A stretch of DNA of 64,000 bases from Aridibacter sp965216195 (GTDB taxonomy: Bacteria; Acidobacteriota; Blastocatellia; Pyrinomonadales; Pyrinomonadaceae). The stretch is taken from NCBI GenBank assembly GCA_965216195.1, contig OZ244151.1, positions 248,001 to 312,000 of the forward strand, in the 5' to 3' direction. This document shows, in pieces, positions 13,995 to 21,968 of this stretch; position 1 is the first letter of the stretch; every line of letters begins with the position of its first letter. Under the pieces are notes generated by a model that saw only the letters and a program-made list of their open reading frames with translations, ran no database searches and had not been told where the DNA came from. Made by a program: the position numbers and the translations under genes.

Positions 13995-15449
13995 TCACCT
14001 GTAGTAATTAACCTTCACGCAAACATTCTTTTCTTCCGTAAAAAACCTCAATGCTTCAAAGCCGCCTTCGCGTCCCATTCCGGAATCCTTTACACCGCCA
14101 AAAGGCGTTCGTAAGTCTCTCAAAAGCCACGTATTTATCCAAACGATTCCACTTTCTAAACGTTCCGCAACACGATGGGCACGGCTTAAGCTTTCCGTCC
14201 AAACCGTTGCAGACAAACCATAGCGAACGCTGTTTGCGTATCCCAAAACTTCTTCTTCGGTATCAAACGGCTGAACTGAAACGACGGGACCAAATATCTC
14301 TTCCTGGTTTGTTCGGCAATCATGCGAGAGGTTTGTGATAACAGTTGGCTCAACAAAGTAACCATTTTCGCAACGCCCTTCGGGATTAACCTTTTTGCCA
14401 CCAACCAAAATTTCTCCGCCTTCCTCTTTTGCCAATTCGATGTACGAGAGAATTTTGTTTTGGTGATCCTGCGACACGACGGCTCCGACATTTGTCGAGC
14501 CTTCAAGCGGATCGCCGATCTTCAATGCTTTCACTTTTTCCGCAAAATCGCTACAGAAATTTTCATACAAAGGTTTTTCAACGAAAATTCGCGAGCCGCA
14601 CAAACAAATTTGCCCTTGATTGGCGAATGAAGAACGTACGGTCGTTTCAAGCATCTCCTCATAATCACAATCGGCAAAAATTACGTTTGGATTTTTTCCA
14701 CCGAGCTCGAGAGATAATTTTTTGAATTTTGGCGCGGCTTCGCGTGCGATCCATTCTCCTGTTGCTGTTCCGCCGGTGAATGAAATAGCTTTGACATCAT
14801 CGTTTTGAACAATCGCTGCTCCAGCTTTTGTGCCAAGTCCGTGAATGATATTCAAAACGCCTTTTGGCAAACCCGCTTCGATGCAAAGTTTCGATAAAAG
14901 ATACGAAGTCATCGGTGTAATCTCAGTCGGTTTGGCAACAACGCAATTTCCAGCGGCGAGTGCAGGAGCAATCTTCCACGTAAATAGATAAAGCGGTAAG
15001 TTCCAAGGCGAAATGCAGCCGACAACGCCGATTGGTTGACGCAAAGTGTAATTAATTGCTTCACCAACCATCTGATGCGACTCGGAAGCGAAATGCATTG
15101 CGGCGGTTGCGTAAAACTTAAAATTTGAAACCGCCCGCGGAATATCGACCGCTTTTGCAAGCGATTTCGGCTTGCCGTTATCGATGCTTTCTGCTTCGGC
15201 AAGTTCATCCAGATCGCGTTCGATCAATTTTGAAACAGCGATCAAAATATCGTGTCGCTCTTCGGGAGTTCTTGCCGACCACGGGGAAAAAGCGTTTTTA
15301 GCAGATTCGACCGCCTTTGAGACATCACGCTCATCCGAATCGGGAATTAATGAATAAGCTTCCCCAGTTGAGGGATCGTAGTTGTCCAGGTAATCTCCGG
15401 ATTCCGGTGTGCAGAGCACACCGTTGATATAGTTCTCAAGTTTTCGCAT
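13995..15449 (-). CDS. amnC: 2-aminomuconate / 2-hydroxymuconate semialdehyde dehydrogenase
   Basis: A 484-aa NAD-dependent aldehyde dehydrogenase that oxidises 2-aminomuconate-6-semialdehyde to 2-aminomuconate. The Rossmann segment has SFTGGTATGEW, the general base is in LSLELGGKNPNVIF, and the catalytic cysteine is in FANQGQICLCGSRIF, the form seen in the ALDH8/hydroxymuconic-semialdehyde group. EEIFGPVVSVQPFD and the C-terminal PFGGVKDSGMGREGG are standard. It is the first gene of the unit followed by a small ORF and the deaminase. Assignment to the aminomuconate substrate relies on these neighbours. Confidence 0.9.
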   Translation of the reverse strand: MRKLENYINGVLCTPESGDYLDNYDPSTGEAYSLIPDSDERDVSKAVESAKNAFSPWSARTPEERHDILIAVSKLIERDLDELAEAESIDNGKPKSLAKAVDIPRAVSNFKFYATAAMHFASESHQMVGEAINYTLRQPIGVVGCISPWNLPLYLFTWKIAPALAAGNCVVAKPTEITPMTSYLLSKLCIEAGLPKGVLNIIHGLGTKAGAAIVQNDDVKAISFTGGTATGEWIAREAAPKFKKLSLELGGKNPNVIFADCDYEEMLETTVRSSFANQGQICLCGSRIFVEKPLYENFCSDFAEKVKALKIGDPLEGSTNVGAVVSQDHQNKILSYIELAKEEGGEILVGGKKVNPEGRCENGYFVEPTVITNLSHDCRTNQEEIFGPVVSVQPFDTEEEVLGYANSVRYGLSATVWTESLSRAHRVAERLESGIVWINTWLLRDLRTPFGGVKDSGMGREGGFEALRFFTEEKNVCVKVNYYR

Positions 15450-15516
15450 TTGTGAGAACTATTCTACCTTTTCCATTTGAAAATGTTTAATTGTTCGGGC
15501 GCAGGGTCCGGGTGGA

Positions 15517-17523
15517 CTATTTGTAGTTTTCGTTCCAGCGTTTTTTGGTCACGCTGAGAATCTCTTCGTATTCCGGAGAGTTTCTCATCAAGTCCAAATT
15601 TGGGTCGTATTTTATGTGAAGGTAGTAAATCAGCGAATCGTCAGTTGCCGATTTCAGCACTTTGACTGCTTCGGTTTCGTTGCCAAGTGTCAGGAAGGCA
15701 GTGGCCAGCTCATAGGATGGTATATCTGCACTCCGTTTTCCACGGAAATCTTCGACGATTTTTTGGGCTTTTTTTTTCTCTCCGTTTTTTGCGAAAACCC
15801 TTGCCAAGATTAATTTTGCAAGTTTGTCGTCCGGCGCGTCCTTTATATGTTTCTCAAGAATGCCGGCGGCTCTGTCGTATTCTTCTTTTTGTTCGTGAAT
15901 CTCGGACAGCAAAACGTTTACAACGGAAGATTTGGGATCGATTTCGAGAGCTCTTTTGGCAAAATTTTCGGATCTATGGGGCTGCCTGTTTAAGCGCAAA
16001 AGACGGGATAGATTTATGTTGGTAATTAGCGAGAGGGGGTCGGCTTTTTGTGCGATCTCCATCTCGACGATTGCCGAATCAAGATTTCCTTTCGTGGTAA
16101 GCATCCAGGCCAGGCGCTGGTGAGCTGCAGAATTGTTGGGCTTGAGCCTTACAGCTTTGCGATAAAGTTTCTCTGCTTCTTCGGGGCTTTTCTCGTAAAG
16201 CGCGACTACGCCGAGGGCGGTAAGAGCTTCCGAAGAGTTTGGGTCGAGCTCGAGAGCTCTGTTTGCCATCTTTTTTGCCTTCGTAATCGCATCGTTAGCA
16301 GGTATCGAGCCCATATTGAAATAGCCGATTAACGAAAGAGAATCAGCTGCAAGTGCATATGCAGTTGCGAAATCGGGATCTTTCTCGATAGCATTTTCGA
16401 AATGTCCAATTGCCTTTTGAAGGTCATCTTTTGTGCGCTTATCCCAGTAAAGCAAACCTAAAGTGTAATCCTGATAGGCCTCGATATTGTCGGTATATTT
16501 TGTCGCTCGCTCTACGGGTTCGGGTGTCTGCAGTTTTAGCGACAACCTTTTTGCCACCTGTTCTGCAACACGATCTTGGAGCGAGAATATATTGGAAAAT
16601 TTTGCGTCAAATCTATCCGACCATTTTGGCGTTTTTTCTTTCACTCCAATTAGTTGGACGTTAACCCGAACCGTGTCGTTTTCACGCTGAACGGTTCCGG
16701 TTAAAACGGCGTCGACACCCAATTGTTCTCCTATTTCAATAGGATTGTCGGTACCTTTCTCGAAGAATTTAATTATTGTGCTGGTCGGAGAAACGGCAAT
16801 GTCTGTTTGGTTCCCGAGCCTGGAAATGAGTGTGTCTGCGATTCCCAAACCAAGTTTTTGATCCGGGTCTTCGCCAATTTGACTAAAGGGAAGAATCGCA
16901 ATTGCCTTAATAGTCGATTCACTCGCCGGCGGTGGCGAGCGGAAGTATAGAAAATAACTCGCGATTCCAATCGCCGCCAGAACAACTCCCGCCAAAAGGA
17001 GCCATTTTCTTAAATCAACAGACTCACTATTTGGAGCGGCATTGTCCTCATCAACCTCAGCTCCCATCGTCCCGGGCTCTGAAATCGCTTCAAGAGCCGG
17101 CGCCGACGAACTAATATGGATGTCTCCGGCAGGAGATGGCTCGCTCTTTTCAGGCGGACTATCATCGACGAAATTTTCAGTAACGTCGCCGGTAAAGCGA
17201 TAGCCGTATTTCGGAATCGTCTCAATGAAGCTCTCGCCTTCTCCATTGTCCTTGAGAACCTTCCTGACCATATAAACGTGTTGCGCCAGGTTGGCTTCTT
17301 CGACAAAATTTTCAGCCCATATGCCGTTAAGAATCTCGTTTTTTCGGAGTCCACGACCGCGGTTTTCTACGAGGAATTCGAGCAGTTCAAAGCTTTTCTG
17401 AGTGAGAGAGACGTGTTCGCCGTTTCTGAGTAGTTCGCGGTTAGTTACATCCAAACGGAAATTTCCAAAATCGTAATAGTGAACTTTATTGCTAGACTTC
17501 TTCACCAAATCCCCCGATTTCAA
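15517..17523 (-). CDS. CadC-like membrane regulator: winged helix, TolB/FlgO-like domain and TPR repeats
   Basis: A 668-aa one-component sensor. Residues 15-112 are an OmpR/PhoB-type winged helix (LLRNGEHVSLTQKSFELLEF, NLAQHVYMVRKVLKD, IETIPKYGYRFTG). A transmembrane helix (WLLLAGVVLAAIGIASYFLY) lies near residue 170. The periplasmic part starts with a TolB-N/FlgO-like domain (IAILPFSQIGEDPDQKLGLG) and then at least six TPR units (GHFENAIEKDPDFATAYAL, ANRALELDPNSSEALTALGV, and so on). This architecture is abundant in Acidobacteria. The ligand and target promoters are unknown; the Fis-like gene and TonB receptor just upstream on the same strand are candidates for coregulation. Confidence 0.9.
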   Translation of the reverse strand: MKSGDLVKKSSNKVHYYDFGNFRLDVTNRELLRNGEHVSLTQKSFELLEFLVENRGRGLRKNEILNGIWAENFVEEANLAQHVYMVRKVLKDNGEGESFIETIPKYGYRFTGDVTENFVDDSPPEKSEPSPAGDIHISSSAPALEAISEPGTMGAEVDEDNAAPNSESVDLRKWLLLAGVVLAAIGIASYFLYFRSPPPASESTIKAIAILPFSQIGEDPDQKLGLGIADTLISRLGNQTDIAVSPTSTIIKFFEKGTDNPIEIGEQLGVDAVLTGTVQRENDTVRVNVQLIGVKEKTPKWSDRFDAKFSNIFSLQDRVAEQVAKRLSLKLQTPEPVERATKYTDNIEAYQDYTLGLLYWDKRTKDDLQKAIGHFENAIEKDPDFATAYALAADSLSLIGYFNMGSIPANDAITKAKKMANRALELDPNSSEALTALGVVALYEKSPEEAEKLYRKAVRLKPNNSAAHQRLAWMLTTKGNLDSAIVEMEIAQKADPLSLITNINLSRLLRLNRQPHRSENFAKRALEIDPKSSVVNVLLSEIHEQKEEYDRAAGILEKHIKDAPDDKLAKLILARVFAKNGEKKKAQKIVEDFRGKRSADIPSYELATAFLTLGNETEAVKVLKSATDDSLIYYLHIKYDPNLDLMRNSPEYEEILSVTKKRWNENYK

Positions 17524-17864
17524 ACCGCTTTATACGGAGAAAACCCCGCTGAGATTCGATTTATGACATTTTTTACGAGATATCAGCGACGTATTTAGAT
17601 GCTCTAGACAAATCGTTATCAAAACCGAAAATTTCAATGATATAAAGCAGAATATGCCTTGATTCAATATAAATATTACGAACCAAGGGCGAAAGAGTTC
17701 TAACTTTTTGAGCAATTCTTGATCAAACTGCCTAATGCAAAAGTAATTCGATTTATAAGATTGACGATTGGAGAAGCGGAGAGCTCCTTGATTTATAAAA
17801 TGACGTTTGAATGCGAAAAAATTTAACTCGCTCTCACGCTCGCTCCAGACCCTTAGTTGCAATG
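17524..17864. other. AT-rich spacer, no gene seen
   Basis: About 340 bases between the CadC-like gene and the Fis-like gene. A 110-codon minus-strand frame is present but has a biased aromatic composition, no ribosome binding site and no family resemblance. It probably holds the promoter of the CadC-like gene; I cannot point to one site with confidence. Confidence 0.4.
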
Positions 17865-18209
17865 CTAGTAGCTAATCTGATGCCTTTTTATGAACGAGTT
17901 AAGCGTCGAAGTTCTCATTCTAAGAAGTTTCGCCGCTTTCGCCTGATGCCCGCGAGTTGCTCTCAGGGCTTGTTTTATCAGGTTTATCTCGTACAGCTTT
18001 TTTGCCTTGTAAAAATCAATTCCATCCTTTGGAAAATTCAACTCAAAGTTCTTAAAAAGCTGATTGGTTTCGACATCTTTGAGCGACTGAAGCACATTTA
18101 CAGCGTCACTTAATGAGCTTACGACTTCGCCTAGCGCATTTATATTGTTGTCTACTTCCTCCGAATTGTTTTCGTTGCTCTGCATGATAGTTTTAAGATT
18201 TGTATTCAT
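17865..18209 (-). CDS. Fis-type helix-turn-helix protein
   Basis: A 114-aa protein. The last 45 residues form an HTH_8 (Fis/NtrC C-terminal) domain: YEINLIKQALRATRGHQAKA, then AKLLRMRTSTLNSFIKRHQI. The N-terminal 65 residues are acidic and helical (NINALGEVVSSLSDAVNVLQ), perhaps a dimerisation region. No receiver or AAA+ domain is present, so it is a stand-alone DNA-binding protein rather than an NtrC regulator. GGGAGCAG precedes the ATG. It lies downstream of the TonB receptor and upstream of the CadC-like gene. Confidence 0.85.
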   Translation of the reverse strand: MNTNLKTIMQSNENNSEEVDNNINALGEVVSSLSDAVNVLQSLKDVETNQLFKNFELNFPKDGIDFYKAKKLYEINLIKQALRATRGHQAKAAKLLRMRTSTLNSFIKRHQISY

Positions 18210-18334
18210 TATTACTGCTCCCTTGCTTTCTGTTTATGAAAATGACCAATTTGTATCATCAGTCAGACAGTAGCTCATCCGAATACGAAAAGTCATAAAA
18301 TATCTATAAAATTCAATTCAAATTATTCTCAAAC

Positions 18335-18383
18335 AAGAAAAAGCCCGTCTTTACAAATGTTAAAACCTTGTAAAGACGGGGCT
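18335..18383 (-). terminator. Terminator of the TonB receptor gene
   Basis: On the minus strand AGCCCCGTCTTTACAA and TTGTAAAGACGGGCT form a stem of about 14 base pairs with an 11-base loop, followed by TTTTTC. It lies 17 bases after the receptor stop codon. Confidence 0.85.
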
Positions 18384-18399
18384 GTCAATAGGGATTAAC

Positions 18400-21300
18400 C
18401 TAGAAAATCAGGCGGAATCCGAATCTAATCGACCTTGGCAGCTGGAACTGCCGCGGCTGATTGTAGCGGGCATCCGTTTTGTAAGCACAGTTTGGATCAA
18501 CCATACCCATATTTGCGGTTGCCGCATTACACTGACCAGCAGTATTCGCTGCGTCTCCAAGCTGATTCAAATTGCGAATCTGGCTTGCCAGGCCGCCATT
18601 AAAGATCTGACCGATAAAGGTCAATTCATCGGTAACGTTTGGCAATTGAGCCGTTACGTCGGCTGAAGAAAGATCACTACCGAATATTGTTGCAAATCGA
18701 TTTACAACGTTCCTTTCACCAAACAGATTTAGAACATCAACATCAAACGCCAGTGTAAACTTGGAGTCTCGTCCAAATTTGTACTTGTGTGTTGCTGCGA
18801 AATCCGTTTGTGTGTAGGTTTCTGTTCGACCCAGATCTCCACGTCCATTCAGGAAGGTATTTGCTCCGTAGAAACCAACCCTGGTTGAAATCGGAGTGCC
18901 GCTTTGACCAATAAAGAAAGCTTTAAAGTCCGTAGAATTTGTTTTGCTTCCATTCCAGTCAAAGGTATAGCCGCCGTTGAACTTGAAGATATGCGGTCTG
19001 TCCGTGGCCAGTCTTCCGTTGTCAGGATTACCATCCGCGTCAAAACCGAGGAACGGTAAATCAAAGAAACGGTTGACGTTTGGTGAGGAACGACCATTTT
19101 CATCAGAACTCGCTAAACCTGAATAGTTACCGAAAAGTCGGCTATAGGTGTAGCTCGTGTTGAAGAAATAGTTGCTGGAAAACCGCTTATTGAGCGAAAC
19201 TTCAAATCCGTCATATTTTCTTTCGGCCAGCGGGGTTGCCGCATAGCCAGGGAAAAACGGATTAGCAACAACACCGAGTCCCGGGTTGGCGATAAAGAAG
19301 TTTTCGTTTCCTTGGGCGTCGAAGATTCCTACGTCTTCGATTGTTCGGTCAAGATGTTTATGAACGTATCGACCACCGATTACCCAGTTGTCTCTTAGCT
19401 CATATTCCGTTCCAAAGTCGATACCGGTTTGACGCGCTGCCAAAAGGTCTGGGTCAACACGGTTGTCCGCCGGATCGTTTGATGGCACACGGAAATCAAA
19501 AATCGCTGGCTTGCCGCCGTTTTGGGTGGCTGTCGCCGTAGCGATTAGACCTGCTTTTGTATAAGCCGGATCAGTGTAATCCGGGTTGGATCCTTGAATC
19601 GTCACATAGTGGCGGGTAAATGTGTTTCCGCCAAAAGAACCGCGTGGCAGTTCGTATTTGAAACGATCATAGAACCATCCAAATCCACCGTAAACTTTCC
19701 ATTTGCCATTGCCGAGAACGTCATAAGCAAAGCCCAGACGCGGCGCTGGCTTGTCGCCCCATCCAAAAACGATCGGGACACCAGTAGCGGAAAATGACGG
19801 TACATCTTCTTTCTCGATGCGTAAGCCAGCGTTGATCGTCAGGCGGCCAGTCGTCCAGCTATCCTGAACATAGAGTGCCTGATTGTCGCTCGAGGTAGCT
19901 CCAAAAGCACCAAAGTTTTGCAAGTAAACGTATCCGACTCCTCCGTCGACCGTTCCAAAACCTCTGGAAGAGCGTCCGTAGAAGAAGCGGATTTCACCGG
20001 TACTTACATAACCCTGGTCTACGTCGTTACTTAAGCGATTTAATTGATAACCGAATTTAAGATTGTGACGTCCACCAAAGTTATTGATAATTACGGTTGC
20101 GTCAGCATCAAACGTTTTACGTCTCGAAATGTCCTTATTTGTTGCAAAGACGGTAGGAACGCTCGAGAAGCCTGATGAGCAGGTGCCTGCGCCCGAAACT
20201 CCAGCAACGCCGGTATTTCCGGTAATGCAGCGAACTCGCTCAATCCCAGTTGGAATTCCGTAGCTCCCGAGTCTTTCGTTCAAAGCGTTTTCACCGTATC
20301 TCGAAGAAATTATCCAGTTGTTATTTGTCCAAACACCGCCAAAATTGTATGTTGTGCTGGATCGACGTCCGCCCGTGTTATCAAGAAATGCAGCTCCGGT
20401 AAGTGTTCCATTGCTCGCCGGACCACCAGCAAGCGGGGTAACTGCATCGAGATCACCATGTACTTTGATCGGGTTATAGGTAAAACTTCCGTTCAAATTT
20501 AGGTTGTCGCCGATCTGCGAATCCAATCTCGCAAAACCGTAGTCCCTTCGTTCGGTTCGACGGTAGTTCTCCGTCGGTCCACCTGGATGGTCAACGGTTC
20601 GTTCGATCTTAAGGTTTTGAACGTTGTAAGCAGTGAAAAACCATAATTTGTCCTTAACGATCGGCCCACCTATAGACACGCTCGGGAAGAAGAAATTGTA
20701 GTCGTCACCCGGGAAATCACGACCGGCATTGAAATAAGTCAACGTGTCCGGATCGGGATTCAGGATCGAATGCTGCGGTAGATTGGCATTCTCAGTGTTG
20801 CTGAGAGTAGTAACACTGACTCGCGGATCTACGAGGGCATTGGGCTGCTCAAGCTTGCTTGTACGGAACGAGGTTCCAACGCTTCCGTTGAATTCATTGC
20901 CGCCACGCTTTGTAACGAGTGTGATTACGCCGCCGGTTGCGCCGCCGTGCTCAGCCTCGAAACCGCCTTTTTTAATTTGCACTTCCTGAATTAACGAAAA
21001 CGGAAGGTTGTTGTTTGAGTTTAGCTGACCGGTTCGGAAGTTTGTAACTTCCTGTCCATCAACAATAAACGTATTCTCCGCGCCGGAAGACCCTTCGATT
21101 TGAATACCAGCACCTTTTGATTCATTCTGCACGCCGCTCGCGGTCTGCAAAACGCTGGTGAAGTTTTCTCCTTTCGGAATTTCTTCAAATCTTTTTTCCG
21201 TAATATTGTCCTGTACGCGGCTTGAAGAGGTATCAATTGCAGCTACACTTCCAGACACGTCAACAGTCGCTGTGGCGCCGGCGGCGCTCAAAGAAAAATT

Positions 21301-21612
21301 GACGGGGGTTGCCTCACCTAGTGTGACAGTTGCGCGGGTTGCGTCGCTCGATTTAAAACCGTTAGCTGTTGCAGTTACCGTGTAATCTCCCGGGGGCACA
21401 GCCAAAACCCTAAAAAAGCCTTCATTGTTTGCCGTTACGGTTCGGCTAAACGCTTTCCCTTGGATTTTAACGGTAGCGCCAGGTATTACGGCTCCCGTGC
21501 TATCAGATACTGTTCCGTCAATCGTTCCGGTTGTTTCCTGCGCCATGGTAAACGTGGCAAAGGTAAAAAACAGCGTTGCGATCAACGAAATCAATTTAAG
21601 ATTTCTAAGCAT
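18400..21612 (-). CDS. TonB-dependent receptor, Oar-like, with N-terminal carboxypeptidase-regulatory domain
   Basis: A 1070-aa outer-membrane protein. A signal peptide (LISLIATLFFTFATFTMAQE) precedes a CarboxypepD_reg-like beta-sandwich at about residues 27-110 (GTIDGTVSDSTGAVIPGATV). A plug domain follows (ENTFIVDGQEVTNF, IQEVQIKKGGFEAEHGGATG), then a long beta barrel ending RSIRFGFRLIF with the terminal phenylalanine expected for BAM recognition. Acidobacteria encode many such receptors, usually for oligosaccharides or peptides; the substrate here cannot be read from sequence. TTAGGAGTT lies upstream of the ATG. A strong terminator follows, so it is probably monocistronic. Confidence 0.92.
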   Translation of the reverse strand: MLRNLKLISLIATLFFTFATFTMAQETTGTIDGTVSDSTGAVIPGATVKIQGKAFSRTVTANNEGFFRVLAVPPGDYTVTATANGFKSSDATRATVTLGEATPVNFSLSAAGATATVDVSGSVAAIDTSSSRVQDNITEKRFEEIPKGENFTSVLQTASGVQNESKGAGIQIEGSSGAENTFIVDGQEVTNFRTGQLNSNNNLPFSLIQEVQIKKGGFEAEHGGATGGVITLVTKRGGNEFNGSVGTSFRTSKLEQPNALVDPRVSVTTLSNTENANLPQHSILNPDPDTLTYFNAGRDFPGDDYNFFFPSVSIGGPIVKDKLWFFTAYNVQNLKIERTVDHPGGPTENYRRTERRDYGFARLDSQIGDNLNLNGSFTYNPIKVHGDLDAVTPLAGGPASNGTLTGAAFLDNTGGRRSSTTYNFGGVWTNNNWIISSRYGENALNERLGSYGIPTGIERVRCITGNTGVAGVSGAGTCSSGFSSVPTVFATNKDISRRKTFDADATVIINNFGGRHNLKFGYQLNRLSNDVDQGYVSTGEIRFFYGRSSRGFGTVDGGVGYVYLQNFGAFGATSSDNQALYVQDSWTTGRLTINAGLRIEKEDVPSFSATGVPIVFGWGDKPAPRLGFAYDVLGNGKWKVYGGFGWFYDRFKYELPRGSFGGNTFTRHYVTIQGSNPDYTDPAYTKAGLIATATATQNGGKPAIFDFRVPSNDPADNRVDPDLLAARQTGIDFGTEYELRDNWVIGGRYVHKHLDRTIEDVGIFDAQGNENFFIANPGLGVVANPFFPGYAATPLAERKYDGFEVSLNKRFSSNYFFNTSYTYSRLFGNYSGLASSDENGRSSPNVNRFFDLPFLGFDADGNPDNGRLATDRPHIFKFNGGYTFDWNGSKTNSTDFKAFFIGQSGTPISTRVGFYGANTFLNGRGDLGRTETYTQTDFAATHKYKFGRDSKFTLAFDVDVLNLFGERNVVNRFATIFGSDLSSADVTAQLPNVTDELTFIGQIFNGGLASQIRNLNQLGDAANTAGQCNAATANMGMVDPNCAYKTDARYNQPRQFQLPRSIRFGFRLIF

Positions 21613-21968
21613 ATTTTTAACTCCTAATTAATTGGATTTAATTACCAATCGCACAACCCAGGGCGAATTCGAATGTAAATCTCCATAAGCTTGAGTCGCG
21701 CAGATAATAACGCAGCTAAAAATCGCAATTAGGAATCCACAAAACGGTTCTTGGAGCATACGCGTAGCTAGTTATGTGTCGTTGTGCTTGATATCTAAGG
21801 GGTTAACGTAAAGCGATTGAGAATTATTTGATTCGAATTTTAGATAAGCTTCCACAAAATCGTAGAATATTGCACGGTTTTGAGATTTTTTTGAGATTTT
21901 CTATCAAATTCTGGAGAGATTTCCATAATATTGACAGCGGCGAGAGCTTGTTTTTTAGGTTTTTGAGA
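21613..21968. other. Spacer upstream of the TonB receptor
   Basis: About 356 bases between two minus-strand genes. The receptor ribosome binding site is at its left edge. The rest is AT-rich with phrases such as TTGAGATTTTTTTGAGATTTT near 21880; no gene and no certain promoter seen. Confidence 0.4.

Noticed and set aside
17530..17862. A 110-codon minus-strand frame before the CadC-like gene.
   Set aside because: Aromatic-rich, no start signal and no family resemblance; most likely chance.
18300..18399. The inverted repeat after the TonB receptor considered as a mobile element end.
   Set aside because: The stem followed by TTTTTC directly after the stop codon is explained by an ordinary terminator.
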